NCBI RefSeq assembly: GCF_004634215.1
Contig: NZ_SMMH01000009.1
Coordinates: 1-64,000 of the forward strand
Source: Deinococcus fonticola
GTDB taxonomy: Bacteria; Deinococcota; Deinococci; Deinococcales; Deinococcaceae
Reading direction: 5' to 3'
DNA: 64,000 nucleotides
Shown: positions 42,529-53,432 of the stretch, piece after piece
How positions within the stretch are numbered: position 1 is the stretch's first letter
How the letters are laid out: every line of letters starts with the position of its first letter
The notes under the pieces: generated by a model
Databases searched by the model: none
Seen by the model: the letters and a program-made list of their open reading frames with translations, nothing else
What the model was told of the DNA's origin: nothing
Made by a program: the position numbers and the translations under genes

Positions 42529-42842
42529 GGGGTGTCCTCCGGTTCGGCGACCACCATCAGCGGGTGACCTTCGCGCCTGGCGTGGTCGGTCACCTGCGCC
42601 ACCTTCGTTTCTGCCACGTCCTTGGTGTACACGCCCGCGATGCCCTGACCCTTGTGGTGCACGGCCAGCATGATCAGTTGCGCTTCCTGCTCGGCCTTGC
42701 GAAAGTAGCGTTCCAGCACCAGCACCACGAACTCCATGGGCGTGTAGTCGTCGTTCAGGAGCAGCACGCGCCACAGCCGGGGCCGCTGCGTCCCGGTGCG
42801 CTCCAGCGTCTGCGAGCGGCCCTGACCGCCTGGTCTTGTCAT
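42525..42842 (-). CDS. clpS: ATP-dependent Clp protease adaptor ClpS
   Basis: A 105-aa N-end-rule adaptor for ClpA. The flexible N-terminus is followed by the hallmark [22 protein letters not shown] and [20 protein letters not shown] (His of the binding pocket). The ATG is 7 nt after TATCTT, so leaderless; a second ATG 9 nt earlier would fall inside that spacer. Coupled to clpA by ATGA. Confidence 0.95.
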
Positions 42843-42897
42843 GGGGCACAAGATAGCGGGGGAACGGGGCGGGGACAGTGGCGTGCGGCCAGGGCCA

Positions 42898-43218
42898 TTA
42901 ACGAACGGTGATGAGAACGCCTAACATGAAGGCGAGGGTGACCAGCAGGGCGCGCTGCCAGTGGTTGGCCTGACCGGGCCGGGTCAGCGGCATGGACAGC
43001 AGCAGGGCCAGGGCTGGCAGCAGCGGCCAGACGGGCAGGTGACGGCGCCACAGCAGAAAGAGGCTGAGGGCCAGGCTGACGGTCACGGCGAAGAAGAGGG
43101 CGTGGTGGGGCCAGCGGGCCTGATCCTGGCGCCAGCCCCGTTGCAGGCTGAGGCCCAGCAGCAGCAGGCCCGCCAGCAGCAGGGCGGTGACGTTCAGGGC
43201 CAGGTGCGGGGCCGTCAT
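42898..43218 (-). CDS. Small four-helix membrane protein
   Basis: A 106-aa protein with about four helices ([67 protein letters not shown]). It starts 2 nt after the LtrA-like gene stop, so the pair is co-transcribed with ruvA. No motif is recognised. Function unknown. Confidence 0.75.
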   Translation of the reverse strand: MTAPHLALNVTALLLAGLLLLGLSLQRGWRQDQARWPHHALFFAVTVSLALSLFLLWRRHLPVWPLLPALALLLSMPLTRPGQANHWQRALLVTLAFMLGVLITVR

Positions 43219-43220
43219 GG

Positions 43221-44519
43221 TCAGCCCCCGCTGCCTTCCTCAGCGCTAGCCCTGGAGCCGGCCTCGGTGACCACCTCGTTCACTTTTTCCTCCAGGCGGC
43301 CCAGCTGGCGCGTCACCGGGTCGGTGGCGACCACGATGGCGGCCAGCACGGCCACGGCGGCCACCAGCAGTTGCAATTGCAGGGTATTGAGGTCAAGAAA
43401 GGCCAGCGTGCCGACCAGGGCCGCCGCGACCAGCACGGCCGGCAGGCTGCGGTCACGCCGGCGACCCGCCAGGGAACCCCCCCAGAGTCCGAAATGGGCC
43501 GCACGCAGGGAATTGAGGCGCAGGAAGGCCAGGGTCAGAAACGCGCCCACCAGCGGCCACACCACGAACTGCTGCTGAATGGCGTCTTTTCGGGCGTCGG
43601 CCTCGCTGATGCCGTGGCCCAGCCCCACGCCCAGCGTCACGATGCTGAGGGTAAAGGGCACATGACCGTAGAGCCACGCCTGTAAGCGCCCCAGCTGGCC
43701 CCCGAGGTGCGCGAACAGCAGGGGCAGGGCGCGGGCCTGGTCGAAGTACAACCGCCACAGCGCCACCACCGTCAGAATCGACATCAGGGCCGGCACCAGG
43801 GTCTGTACGCCCAGTTCCTGGCGGCGGCTGCCACCCACCACTTCGTTGAGCACCGCGCCCAGCGCGATGATCTGCAGCAGGCCCACCCGCTCGGGCAGGT
43901 GTTCCTCGTGCGGTAGGTCGGTCTGGCTGGTCTGGCTGCGGCGAATCATCAGGGGCAGCAGCAGGTCGCTCAGCAGCGCCCCCACCCACACCCCGAACTG
44001 CGCGGTACTGCCGGACGGCAGAGCCAGTGACCCCAGCCACAGCGCCGCGACCACCAGCGTCCCGCCCCCGCTGCGGCGGGCGAAGGGGCCGGCGTGCGTG
44101 CGGCCCTCCATCAGGGACGTGACCCCCTGAATCACGCGGTTGACCCCGTAGGCGGCGGCGAACATCCAGCCGGTCTGGTGCAGGTCGCCGCGCACGGTGA
44201 CAGCGATCAGGGTCATCGAGATCAGTTCCAGCACGGTGCCCCAGCGGTAGACCCGGCCCTCGTTGCCGTAGCGGGCCGACAGCAGCGCGTTGCCCGCCCA
44301 GGCCCACCACACCGCCAGGAACATCAGCGTGAAGGCGGCCACATTCTCCAGGGTGGGCGCGTCACCCAGGCGTTTGGCGAGCTGGTCGAAGGCCACCACA
44401 AAAATCAGGTCGAAAAACAGTTCCAGCCACGAGACCTTCTGTTCGCGGCCCTTGCCCGCCGTGGTATGCGGCGCGTCCTGAAGATCGACCTCGGAGTCGG
44501 AGGGCGAAGCGCCGGTCAA
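43221..44519 (-). CDS. Low temperature requirement A (LtrA)-family membrane protein
   Basis: A 432-aa polytopic protein with the LtrA family opening VSWLELFFDLIFVVAFDQLA, AVWWAWAGNALLSARY and GLLQIIALGAVLNEVVGG. About twelve helices. The family was named for a Listeria cold-growth mutant; its biochemical role is not established. A TTG start overlaps the ruvA stop (TTGA), so translation is coupled to ruvA. Confidence 0.85.
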   Translation of the reverse strand: MTGASPSDSEVDLQDAPHTTAGKGREQKVSWLELFFDLIFVVAFDQLAKRLGDAPTLENVAAFTLMFLAVWWAWAGNALLSARYGNEGRVYRWGTVLELISMTLIAVTVRGDLHQTGWMFAAAYGVNRVIQGVTSLMEGRTHAGPFARRSGGGTLVVAALWLGSLALPSGSTAQFGVWVGALLSDLLLPLMIRRSQTSQTDLPHEEHLPERVGLLQIIALGAVLNEVVGGSRRQELGVQTLVPALMSILTVVALWRLYFDQARALPLLFAHLGGQLGRLQAWLYGHVPFTLSIVTLGVGLGHGISEADARKDAIQQQFVVWPLVGAFLTLAFLRLNSLRAAHFGLWGGSLAGRRRDRSLPAVLVAAALVGTLAFLDLNTLQLQLLVAAVAVLAAIVVATDPVTRQLGRLEEKVNEVVTEAGSRASAEEGSGG

Positions 44520-45115
44520 CGCAGTTTCCCGAGCGATTTACGGATGAGGGCGTCGGCGCTGGCGTCCGGTTCGGCCGCCACCAGTTCGGCCACCGCCGCG
44601 CGCACCTGCGCCTCGCGGAAGCCCAGTGCCAGCAGCGCCTCAATGGCGTCGCGGCTGGCGGTGGTGGTGATCCGCGCGGCCCTGCCCCCCGTGCTCGTGG
44701 CGCCCGCCGCGAGGTGCTCCGGCACTTTGCCCTGGAGTTCCAGCACCAGGCGCTCGGCGGTTTTCTTGCCCACGCCGGACACGCTGGACAGCAGTTTCGC
44801 GTCACCGCTCAGCAGGCCCTGCGCCAGGGCCGAGACCGGCATGGCCGACAGCAGCGCCAGGCCCAGTTTCGGCCCGACCCCGGAAACGCTGGTCAGCAGG
44901 TCGAACAGCCGGAGGCTGTCGGCGTCACTGAACCCGAACAGCAGTTGAGCGTCCTCGCGCACCACGAAGCGCGTGCTGAATTCAGCGTTCTGGCCGACCA
45001 CCAGTTTGGCGAGGGTGCTGTTGGGGCACTGCACCTCGTACCCCACACCCCCCGCGACCACGACGGCGCTACTCTCGCGCACTTCACGCACCACGCCGGA
45101 CAGGTAAGCAATCAC
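44516..45115 (-). CDS. ruvA: Holliday junction branch migration subunit RuvA
   Basis: A 199-aa DNA-binding protein, normal length. Domain I starts MIAYLSGVVREVRE (here with GTG); domain II contains the two HhH motifs LFDLLTSVSGVGPKLGLALL and LLSSVSGVGKKTAERLVLEL; domain III is AIEALLALGFREAQVRAAVA, which contacts RuvB. GTG 45115 is 6 nt after TACAAT, so leaderless. The frame continues far upstream but is not RuvA-like. No ruvB or ruvC adjoins. Confidence 0.96.
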   Translation of the reverse strand: MIAYLSGVVREVRESSAVVVAGGVGYEVQCPNSTLAKLVVGQNAEFSTRFVVREDAQLLFGFSDADSLRLFDLLTSVSGVGPKLGLALLSAMPVSALAQGLLSGDAKLLSSVSGVGKKTAERLVLELQGKVPEHLAAGATSTGGRAARITTTASRDAIEALLALGFREAQVRAAVAELVAAEPDASADALIRKSLGKLR

Positions 45116-45202
45116 GCCCCCATTGTATGCGTTACGCCCGGAACAGAAACGCGGGCCAGGCCACTCTGCCCCCCCTTGCCCGGCGCAAGTTAGGCTGTTC
45201 GG
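45116..45202. promoter_or_regulatory. Divergent leaderless promoters for ruvA and pgeF
   Basis: TACAAT (45127-45122, minus) is 6 nt before the ruvA GTG, and TAGGCT (45191-45196, plus) is 6 nt before the pgeF GTG. Both genes use GTG with no room for a ribosome site. Confidence 0.65.
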
Positions 45203-45934
45203 GTGACCTCTCCCCTGCTTTACGCGCCCAACCTGAACGTGCCGCATGCCTTCACCACCCGGCGCGGCGGCGAGTCGACCGGCGCTTACGCTGGCCTGAA
45301 TCTGGACGACCGGGCCGACGACCCGATCACCGTGGCCCGCAACCGCGCCCGGCTGGCCGGGGCCCTGGGCTTTCCCGCAACCGCTTTCGCCCGACTGGAT
45401 CAGGTTCACGGCACCGACGTGATCACGGCTGCGGGGCCAGGCGTGTGGGTGGGCGACGCCCTGGTGACAGCAAAGCCGGGCGTCCTGCTGGCCATCGGCA
45501 CAGCCGACTGCTACCCGCTGCTGCTGGCTGACCCGCAAGCGGGCGTGCTGGGCGCCGCGCACGCCGGCTGGAAGGGCACCGTGGGCGACATCGCGGGCCA
45601 GGTGGTGGGGGCCATGACGCGGCTGGGCGCCGACCCTTCACGGATTCACGCGGCGGTCGGGCCGGGCATCTGCGGGGAACGCTTCGAGGTGGGTGAGGAC
45701 GTGGCAGAGAAATTCAGGGCGGCCGGGCTGGGTGAATTTATCCTCCAGGGCCAGGGCAGAGCGCGCATCGACCTGGCGGGCGCGAACGCCTTTTTGCTGC
45801 GCCGCGCCGGGGTAACGGACGTGTGGGTCAGTGGCCGCTGCTCCACCGAAGATGATTTCTATTCGTACCGCCGCGACGCCGGACAGACCGGGCGCATGTG
45901 GGCCGTGATCGGCCTGCCGGGGGAACAGGCATGA
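45203..45934 (+). CDS. pgeF: Peptidoglycan editing factor PgeF (DUF152/laccase-domain)
   Basis: A 243-aa protein with motifs FARLDQVHGTDV, LLAIGTADCYPLLLADP, VLGAAHAGWKGTVGDIAGQ and the C-terminal CSTEDDFYSYRRD. The His-Cys-His set (VHGTDV, TADCYP, AAHAGW) is the zinc/purine site. PgeF-type proteins remove mis-incorporated residues from peptidoglycan precursors; others act as purine phosphorylases. The product starts at GTG 45203, 6 nt after TAGGCT. Overlaps the next gene by 4 nt. Confidence 0.92.
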   Translation: MTSPLLYAPNLNVPHAFTTRRGGESTGAYAGLNLDDRADDPITVARNRARLAGALGFPATAFARLDQVHGTDVITAAGPGVWVGDALVTAKPGVLLAIGTADCYPLLLADPQAGVLGAAHAGWKGTVGDIAGQVVGAMTRLGADPSRIHAAVGPGICGERFEVGEDVAEKFRAAGLGEFILQGQGRARIDLAGANAFLLRRAGVTDVWVSGRCSTEDDFYSYRRDAGQTGRMWAVIGLPGEQA

Positions 45935-46431
45935 ATCTGCTGCGCCCCGCCGACCTGATCGATCACGTGCAGCAGATCACGCCGGAATTTCTGGCGGCAC
46001 GCGGCCTGCGCGGGCTGCTGCTCGACCTGGACAACACCCTGATTCCTTACCGCAGTTACCAGGAGAACACCGAGGTGGTGCGCTGGGCGCATGACCTTCA
46101 GGACGCGGGGATCAGGCTGTACCTGCTGAGCAACGCCACCGGGAAACGCGCCGACTTCTGGCTGAGCCGCCTGGCTTTCGCGGGCGTCGGCATGGCGGGC
46201 AAACCCCACCCACGCGCCTTCCAACGGGGTGCGCGCGAACTGGGCCTGCCGCCCGAGCAGGTGGGCATGGTCGGGGATCAGGTGTTCACGGACGTACTGG
46301 GTGGCAATCTGGCGGGCCTGCACACCATTCTGGTGCGGCCGCTGGCGGACAATGGCCTGCCGCACACCCGCGCGGCGCGGCTGCTGGAACGCCAGGTGCT
46401 GGGGCGCTACGGCCACCGTTGGCCGCATTGA
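45931..46431 (+). CDS. YqeG-family HAD phosphatase
   Basis: A 166-aa HAD superfamily (subfamily IIIA) protein. Motif I LLLDLDNTLIPYRS, motif II YLLSNATGKRA, motif III Lys in GKPHPRAFQRG, motif IV GMVGDQVFTDVLGGN. The YqeG group includes phosphatidylglycerophosphate phosphatases, so the substrate may be a lipid phosphate. The start ATG overlaps the pgeF stop (ATGA). Confidence 0.9.
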   Translation: MNLLRPADLIDHVQQITPEFLAARGLRGLLLDLDNTLIPYRSYQENTEVVRWAHDLQDAGIRLYLLSNATGKRADFWLSRLAFAGVGMAGKPHPRAFQRGARELGLPPEQVGMVGDQVFTDVLGGNLAGLHTILVRPLADNGLPHTRAARLLERQVLGRYGHRWPH

Positions 46432-46576
46432 CTGGCCCAGGGACGGCAGTTTCCCGGATCAGATTCTTGTGACAGCGCCGCACATACCCTGGAAACCGGT
46501 AGTCTGGATCAGCTTTGCCCCTCACGCACCGCGCACGGGTGGTCTTGCGGGAGCATTCGGAACGGAGGAATGAACG

Positions 46577-49237
46577 TTGGCTCTTTCGATAGGTGATCGT
46601 CGGCTCGGTTCGCTGCTGCTGGAGCAGGGATACGTGAACGACGCGGATTTGCAAAAAGCCCTCTCACGGCACGCCGAGGTGGGGGGCCGCCTCGCGGACG
46701 TGCTGATCGACACCGGCATCGTTGCGGAGAAACGCATCGCGCGCGCCATCGAGGAGGCCCTGGGCATCCCGCTGGTGAGCCTGCTGGTGGTCAACCCGGA
46801 CCCGCAGGCGGTGGGGGCGGTGCAGGGGCGCACGGCCCTGGCCTCGCTGGCCTTTCCGTTCGCGCTGGAGGGCCAGACGCTGCGCGTGGCGCTGGTCGAT
46901 CCGCTGTCCAGCATCGTCATCGAGAACCTGGAAGACGAGAGCGGCTACAACATCGAGCCGTACCAGGCCATGCGCGACGAGATCATGTGGTGCCTGTCGA
47001 GCCACTACCCCGAACTGAACCTGGACGTGCCGATGCCCTCGGAAACCAAGGCCCTCAGCGGGCGGCTGGGGCAGCGCCTGATGAGCCGCGGCTACCTGAC
47101 CGACGCGCAGTTGCAGGTGGCCCTTGACGCCCAGCAGCAGACCGGCGAGGCGCTGGGAGCCGTCCTGTTGAGCCAGCGCGCCGTCACCGAGGATCAACTG
47201 TTCGAGGTGCTGGCCGAACAGGCGGGCACCACGTACCTGCGCGAACCGAGCGGCTTCCAGCCCAGCGAGGAGACCCTGGGGAACATGCTGCGGGCCGACG
47301 CACTGAGGCTGCTGGCGGTGCCGGTCGACGAATCGGGGCGCGGCGTGACGGTGCTGACCAGCGACCCGCGCAAGCAGGCGGACATCGAGGCGCTGCTGGG
47401 CAAACCCGTGCAACTGATCCTGACGCGCCAGCGCGAGGTCGAGCGCCTGATCGAGGAGTTCTACCCGCAGCGCGGGCGGCTGGGCGAGCAACTGGTGCAG
47501 CAGGGCACCCTGTCGCGTGACCAGCTGCGCGAAGCCCTGCAGGTGCAGGCCCGCGAGGGCAAGGTCAAGGCGCTGGGCGACGTGATTCTGGATCTGGGCT
47601 TCGCCACGGCCGACGAGGTGGACGGCGCCCTGCAAAAACAGAACGCCGGGGGCGGACGCCTGGAAGACACGCTGGTACAGTCCGGGAAACTCAGCCCGGA
47701 GATGCTGGCGCGCAGCCTCGCGGCGCAGCTGGGTTACGAGTTCCTCGACCCGGTACAGAACCCGCCCGACTCCGGCGTGGTGGCGGCCAGCAACATTCAG
47801 GACGGCACCGCCCGGCGTTACGGCGTGATTCCCATCCGCATGCAGGGTCAGAGCATGGTGGTCGCCATGAAAGACCCGCGCAACGTGTTCGCGCTGGACG
47901 ACCTGAAGCTGATCACGGGCCGCGAGATCATCCCGGCGGTCATGGCCGAAAAGGACATCGTTCGCCTGATCGAGCGCTACTACGGCAACACCGGCATGGC
48001 GGACCTCAAGCAGGAACTGGACCGCAAGGCCGCCGCCCGCGAGGAAGAGGTCGACCTGACGGCGGGCATGGATGACAACGCCATCGTGAAGGTGGTGGAC
48101 AACATCATCCGCGAGGCCGCCTTGCAGGACGCCAGCGACATTCACATCGAGCCGTCCGAGCACAGCGTGCGTGTCCGCTACCGCATCGACGGGGTGCTGC
48201 GCGACCAGAACGACCTGCCCAAAGGGGCAGCGTCCAGCGTCCTGGCCCGCATCAAGATCATGGGCAAACTGGACATCGCCGAGCGGCGCGTTCCGCAGGA
48301 CGGGCGCGTACGCTTCAAGAAAGGCAGCATCGACCTCGACCTGCGTCTGTCGACCCTGCCCACGGTGTACGGCGAAAAGGCCGTGATGCGCCTCCTGCAG
48401 AAAGCCGCCAACATTCCCGAGATCGAGCAGCTGGGGTTCTCGGATTACAACATGCAGCGTTACCTGGACGTGATCGATCGCCCCAACGGCATTTTCCTGG
48501 TGACCGGGCCGACGGGTTCGGGCAAGTCGTTTACCAGTTTTTCGACCCTCAAGCGCATCGCGCGCCCCGAGAAGAACACCACCACCATCGAAGACCCGGT
48601 GGAATACGAGATTCCCGGCATCAACCAGTCTCAGGTGAACAACGCCGCCGGCATGACCTTCGCCAAGGCCCTGCGGGCCTTCTTGCGTCAGGATCCCGAC
48701 ATCATCTTCGTGGGGGAAATCCGTGACACCGAAACCGCCGAGATCGCGGTGGAAGCGGCGCTGACGGGTCACCTGGTGCTGGCCACGCTGCACACCAACG
48801 ACGCGCCCGGCGCCATTACCCGCCTGGAGGAGATGGGCGTCGAGAACTTCAACATCTCGGCGGCGGTGGCCGGGGTACTGGCCCAGCGCCTGGTGCGCCG
48901 GGTCTGCCCGGACTGCAAGGCCCCCACCAACGCCGACCCGGATGTGCTGCGCCGCCTCGGCATCACCGAGCGCGAGCTGCGCGGCGCCCAGCTGGTGCGC
49001 GGCGCGGGCTGCCCACGCTGCGGCGGCACCGGGTACAAGGGCCGCATGGGCATTCACGAACTGATGGTGATCGACGACACCCTGCGCAAGGCCATCAGCG
49101 GCGGCAAGTCCTCCAACGAAATCAAGGACATCGCCGTGGAACAAACCGGCATGAAGACCCTGCGCCTGGACGGCATCGAGAAGGCCCTGCAGGGCCTGAC
49201 CACGCTGGAGGAAGTGCTGGCCGTCACCGCCAACTGA
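46577..49237 (+). CDS. pilB: Type IV pilus assembly ATPase PilB (PilF-like, multi-MshEN)
   Basis: An 886-aa traffic ATPase. The N-terminal half holds repeated MshEN (GSPII_E-N) modules: LGSLLLEQGYVNDADLQKAL, LGQRLMSRGYLTDAQLQVAL, LGEQLVQQGTLSRDQLREAL and a further LGDVILDLGFATADEVDGAL / LEDTLVQSGKLSPEMLARSL pair, which is the Thermus PilF layout. The C-terminal ATPase has Walker A GPTGSGKS (Lys near 650), Asp box, Walker B IIFVGEIRDTETAEI and a zinc site of two CxxC pairs (about 776-815). Drives pilus extension and DNA uptake. Start is TTG with CGGAGG upstream. Confidence 0.95.
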   Translation: MALSIGDRRLGSLLLEQGYVNDADLQKALSRHAEVGGRLADVLIDTGIVAEKRIARAIEEALGIPLVSLLVVNPDPQAVGAVQGRTALASLAFPFALEGQTLRVALVDPLSSIVIENLEDESGYNIEPYQAMRDEIMWCLSSHYPELNLDVPMPSETKALSGRLGQRLMSRGYLTDAQLQVALDAQQQTGEALGAVLLSQRAVTEDQLFEVLAEQAGTTYLREPSGFQPSEETLGNMLRADALRLLAVPVDESGRGVTVLTSDPRKQADIEALLGKPVQLILTRQREVERLIEEFYPQRGRLGEQLVQQGTLSRDQLREALQVQAREGKVKALGDVILDLGFATADEVDGALQKQNAGGGRLEDTLVQSGKLSPEMLARSLAAQLGYEFLDPVQNPPDSGVVAASNIQDGTARRYGVIPIRMQGQSMVVAMKDPRNVFALDDLKLITGREIIPAVMAEKDIVRLIERYYGNTGMADLKQELDRKAAAREEEVDLTAGMDDNAIVKVVDNIIREAALQDASDIHIEPSEHSVRVRYRIDGVLRDQNDLPKGAASSVLARIKIMGKLDIAERRVPQDGRVRFKKGSIDLDLRLSTLPTVYGEKAVMRLLQKAANIPEIEQLGFSDYNMQRYLDVIDRPNGIFLVTGPTGSGKSFTSFSTLKRIARPEKNTTTIEDPVEYEIPGINQSQVNNAAGMTFAKALRAFLRQDPDIIFVGEIRDTETAEIAVEAALTGHLVLATLHTNDAPGAITRLEEMGVENFNISAAVAGVLAQRLVRRVCPDCKAPTNADPDVLRRLGITERELRGAQLVRGAGCPRCGGTGYKGRMGIHELMVIDDTLRKAISGGKSSNEIKDIAVEQTGMKTLRLDGIEKALQGLTTLEEVLAVTAN

Positions 49238-49310
49238 GCGCTGCCCCGATCTCTAACTGCCCCTCACCCCGATCCCCGCCCCTTTCTTTCCTTGCCCGGA
49301 GAAGCCCCCC

Positions 49311-50606
<1,296 letters not shown>

Positions 50607-50696
50607 CGACGCCCCAGCGGCGCTTCACGGTCAGGGCTGGCCGCTGAGGCGCCCCACTTTATAGACGGCTTCATAAAGGAACTGTTCGCCCTGGAT

Positions 50697-50725
50697 TGTC
50701 AGCGTCACGCGGCTGTGGCAGAATG
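50697..50725 (+). promoter_or_regulatory. Promoter of greA
   Basis: TTGTCA (50697-50702), 17-nt spacer, CAGAAT (50720-50725). A leader of about 60 nt with GGAGG precedes the GTG, so this gene is not leaderless. Confidence 0.6.
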
Positions 50726-50794
50726 CCCGCTGAATTCTTAACCCGCACACCAACAGGTTTGGCCCCGCATGGCCCACCAGTGGAGGAAGTCAAA

Positions 50795-51283
50795 GTGACC
50801 CAGATCATCAAACAAGTCCGCCTCACCAAAGACGGTTATGACCGCCTGCAAAAGAACCTGGAACTGGAAATGAACCGCCTGGCCGAGGCCACCCGGATTT
50901 TGCAGGAACAGATGGAAACCAGCGCCGACAACGAAGACACCGGCCTGGAAGATGCCAAACGCGAGAAACTGAACATCGAAGCCCGCATCGAGGAACTCGA
51001 GGAGACGCTGGCCCGCGCCACCATCATCGAGGATCACGAGAACGAGGGCCGCGTGGAACTGGGCGCGATCGTGGTGCTCAGCAACGAGGCCACCAAAAAG
51101 GACATGAAGGTGCAGGTGGTCAGCGCCCCTGAAGCCACCGTGATCAGCACCGGCCTGCCGCGCATCAGCGACGACAGCCCCGTGGGCAAGGAACTGATGG
51201 GCCGCAAGAAAGGCGACGCTTTCGTGGTGAACCTCGACAACGGCAAGCAGATGAAGTACAAGGTCAAGAGCATCGAGTACTGA
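50795..51283 (+). CDS. greA: Transcription elongation factor GreA
   Basis: A 162-aa RNA polymerase secondary-channel factor. The N-terminal coiled coil (about 10-80) has an acidic tip ([15 protein letters not shown]), which differs from the usual ENAEYHAA but keeps Asp and Glu. The C-terminal FKBP-like domain has [20 protein letters not shown] and [20 protein letters not shown] 50795 is preceded by TGGAGG; the longer frame runs into the promoter. Ends with a strong hairpin. Confidence 0.94.
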   Translation: MTQIIKQVRLTKDGYDRLQKNLELEMNRLAEATRILQEQMETSADNEDTGLEDAKREKLNIEARIEELEETLARATIIEDHENEGRVELGAIVVLSNEATKKDMKVQVVSAPEATVISTGLPRISDDSPVGKELMGRKKGDAFVVNLDNGKQMKYKVKSIEY

Positions 51284-51296
51284 GAAAATTCAGCAG

Positions 51297-51331
51297 AAGG
51301 CCAGCCTTCCTGACCGGGGGCTGGCCTTCTT
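51297..51331 (+). terminator. Terminator of greA
   Basis: A 10-bp perfect stem AAGGCCAGCC / GGCTGGCCTT with a 12-nt loop, followed by CTTCTT. Confidence 0.75.
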
Positions 51332-51383
51332 CGTGGAAACTTTCGGGGAGTTGAGCCCGTATCTGTGAACCTATATCTGGGCC

Positions 51384-51539
51384 ATGCCTGGAACTGGCCT
51401 GCCGGAACTGCTGCTGATTTTCGCCCTGCTGGTGGGGATGGTGCTGATTTTGCGTGCGGTGTCGAAGCGCACCCATCAGCCGCGGCGCATCAGCGATCTT
51501 GAACGCGGTGTGGCTGAATTGAGGGCAAAGCAGAAATAA
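51384..51539 (+). CDS. Small single-pass membrane protein, 51 aa
   Basis: Starts [20 protein letters not shown] and contains one helix (about 7-24) then a basic cytoplasmic tail ([20 protein letters not shown]) ending in a short amphipathic helix. TATATC (51372-51377) is 6 nt before the ATG, and TTGAGC lies 15 nt upstream of it, so the gene is probably leaderless. It lies between the greA terminator and the leuB terminator and is followed by an A-rich stretch. Not recognised. Too short for a standard gene search. Confidence 0.62.
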   Translation: MPGTGLPELLLIFALLVGMVLILRAVSKRTHQPRRISDLERGVAELRAKQK

Positions 51540-51566
51540 AAAGGCGGAAGCGCAGGGCCTCCGCCT
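51536..51566 (-). terminator. Terminator of leuB
   Basis: On the minus strand AGGCGGA / TCCGCCT (7 bp, 11-nt loop) is followed by a T-rich run TTTTTATTT. Confidence 0.72.
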
Positions 51567-51585
51567 CAAGACTTGATGGTTTGTT

Positions 51586-52641
51586 TCAGCCGACGGCTGG
51601 CGTTCCCAGACTCTCCAGCACCGCGCGGGTAAACGTTCTGGTGTCGGCGGTGCCGCCCAGGTCGCGGGTGGGGTGCTCGCGCAGGGCCAGGGCGACGGCG
51701 CGGTCGACGTGGTTGGCGGCGTCGCTGCGCTTGAGGCCATGGCGCAGCAGCATGCCGACGCTCATGATGGCGGCGGCCGGGTTGGCGATTCCTTTCCCGG
51801 CGATATCGGGGGCGCTGCCATGAATGGGTTCAAAAAGGCCAGCACCGTCGCCCAGGCTGGCGCTGGGCATCAGGCCCAGGCTGCCGGGGATCACGGCGGC
51901 GAGGTCGCTGAGGATGTCACCGAAGAGGTTCTCGGTGACGATCACGTCGTAGCGGCTGGGGTCAGCGACGATCAGCATGGCGACCGAATCGACGTACTCG
52001 TGGTTGAGGTGGATGCTGCGGTACTCGCGGTCACGCAGGGCCTGCACGTCGCGCCGCCACAGTTCGCTGACTTCCAGCACGTTGGCCTTGTCCACGCTGG
52101 TGACGCGGCCCCGGCGTTGCTCGGCCGCCCAGAAGGCCACTTTCGCCACGCGCTCGACTTCGGCCGTGGTGTAGCGCATGGTGTTGTACGCGGTGTCGCC
52201 GTCGATCTTGCGGTCACCGTCGAAGTACACGCCGCCCAGCAGCTCGCGCACGATCAGGATATCCACCCCACGCGCCAGTTGCGGTTTCAGGGGGGAAAGG
52301 TGCTCCAGCCCCGGCTGCACGCGCACCGGGCGCAGGTTGGCGTAGCACCCCAGCGCCTTACGCAGCGCCAGCAGTCCCGACTCCGGGCGCAGCCGGCGCT
52401 CCAGTTTGTTCCAGGGACTGTCGTGAGCGCCGCCCACCGTGCCCAGCAGAACAGCGTCCGCTTCCTTCAGGGCGTCCTGCGTCACCTGCGGGAACGGCTC
52501 ACCGTGCGCCTCGTAGGCCAGGCCGCCAATCGGACGCTCCTCGATGGTCACGTCCGGCGCCACCTCGCGCAGCACCTCCACGGCCGCCGCCGTCACTTCA
52601 GGGCCAATTCCATCTCCGGGCAGGGTAATGACTTTAGGCAT
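51586..52641 (-). CDS. leuB: 3-Isopropylmalate dehydrogenase
   Basis: A 351-aa NAD-dependent enzyme of leucine synthesis. Motifs: [45 protein letters not shown] with substrate Arg, [12 protein letters not shown], metal Asp in [18 protein letters not shown] and the NAD loop [27 protein letters not shown] precedes the ATG. It follows leuD by 63 nt and is the last gene of the leu cluster. Confidence 0.96.
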   Translation of the reverse strand: MPKVITLPGDGIGPEVTAAAVEVLREVAPDVTIEERPIGGLAYEAHGEPFPQVTQDALKEADAVLLGTVGGAHDSPWNKLERRLRPESGLLALRKALGCYANLRPVRVQPGLEHLSPLKPQLARGVDILIVRELLGGVYFDGDRKIDGDTAYNTMRYTTAEVERVAKVAFWAAEQRRGRVTSVDKANVLEVSELWRRDVQALRDREYRSIHLNHEYVDSVAMLIVADPSRYDVIVTENLFGDILSDLAAVIPGSLGLMPSASLGDGAGLFEPIHGSAPDIAGKGIANPAAAIMSVGMLLRHGLKRSDAANHVDRAVALALREHPTRDLGGTADTRTFTRAVLESLGTPAVG

Positions 52642-52704
52642 CGTTGGTTCTCCTCTGGAGAAGTTTAAGGGGCGAAGGGACTCCGGGACTACGGGTCAGC
52701 CTCG

Positions 52705-53265
52705 TCAGCTTTCCGTGCGTCCAGGATGGCCGTGTCCGGCCTGCGCGCTGCGGGCTTCAAGGTGCTCGGCTTCGAGCGGCGCCGGCATGTGGTCGCGCAT
52801 GTACTCCAGCCAGCCCCCGGCTTTCTGCACGTCCAGCGCGAACTCCGGTACCGGAACGAACTTCAGCACCTGCCCTGTGCGCGTGTTGGTGATGCTGCCG
52901 CCCGGCAGGTCAATTTCGGCATCGTCGCCGTCCTGAAACGCCCCCACAATCCCGTCACACTCCAGCGCCAGGAAGCCGTTGTTGATGCTGTTGCGGTAAT
53001 AGATCCGGGCGAAGTTGGGCGCAATCACGGCGGTGACGCCCGCGCCACGCAGCGCCCACACCGCGTGTTCACGGCTGCTGCCGCACCCGAAATCCGCGCC
53101 GGCCACGATGATGTCGCCGGGCCGCACGCGCTTCACGAAGTCCCGGTCGTAATCCTCCATGGCGTACTTCGCCAGCTCCTTTTCCTCGAAGGTCGTCAGG
53201 TGCCGGGCGGGAATGATCTCGTCGGTGTTGATGTGGTCACGCGCAAAAACATGGACTCGGGGCAT
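52705..53265 (-). CDS. leuD: 3-Isopropylmalate dehydratase small subunit
   Basis: A 186-aa partner of LeuC in the isomerisation of 2- to 3-isopropylmalate. Motifs: [50 protein letters not shown]. Length fits the archaeal/Thermus short type, which is shared by LeuD and LysU. It is assigned to leucine because leuB follows at once. AAGGAG precedes ATG 53265; the upstream frame is not supported. Confidence 0.93.
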   Translation of the reverse strand: MPRVHVFARDHINTDEIIPARHLTTFEEKELAKYAMEDYDRDFVKRVRPGDIIVAGADFGCGSSREHAVWALRGAGVTAVIAPNFARIYYRNSINNGFLALECDGIVGAFQDGDDAEIDLPGGSITNTRTGQVLKFVPVPEFALDVQKAGGWLEYMRDHMPAPLEAEHLEARSAQAGHGHPGRTES

Positions 53266-53432
53266 CAGAGGTCTCCTTTCCCCCATGATGGCGCACCGCT
53301 GAGCAAGGCAGGGCGCGTCATGCAAACAAGGTGGAGCGCGGGAGTGAAGAAGTTTCGCGTATCAGGAAAAGGGTCGAACAAAGAGAGGGACGGGGCTCTC
53401 CGGCTCCTCCGTCCTTCTGGGGTTTTGACGCC

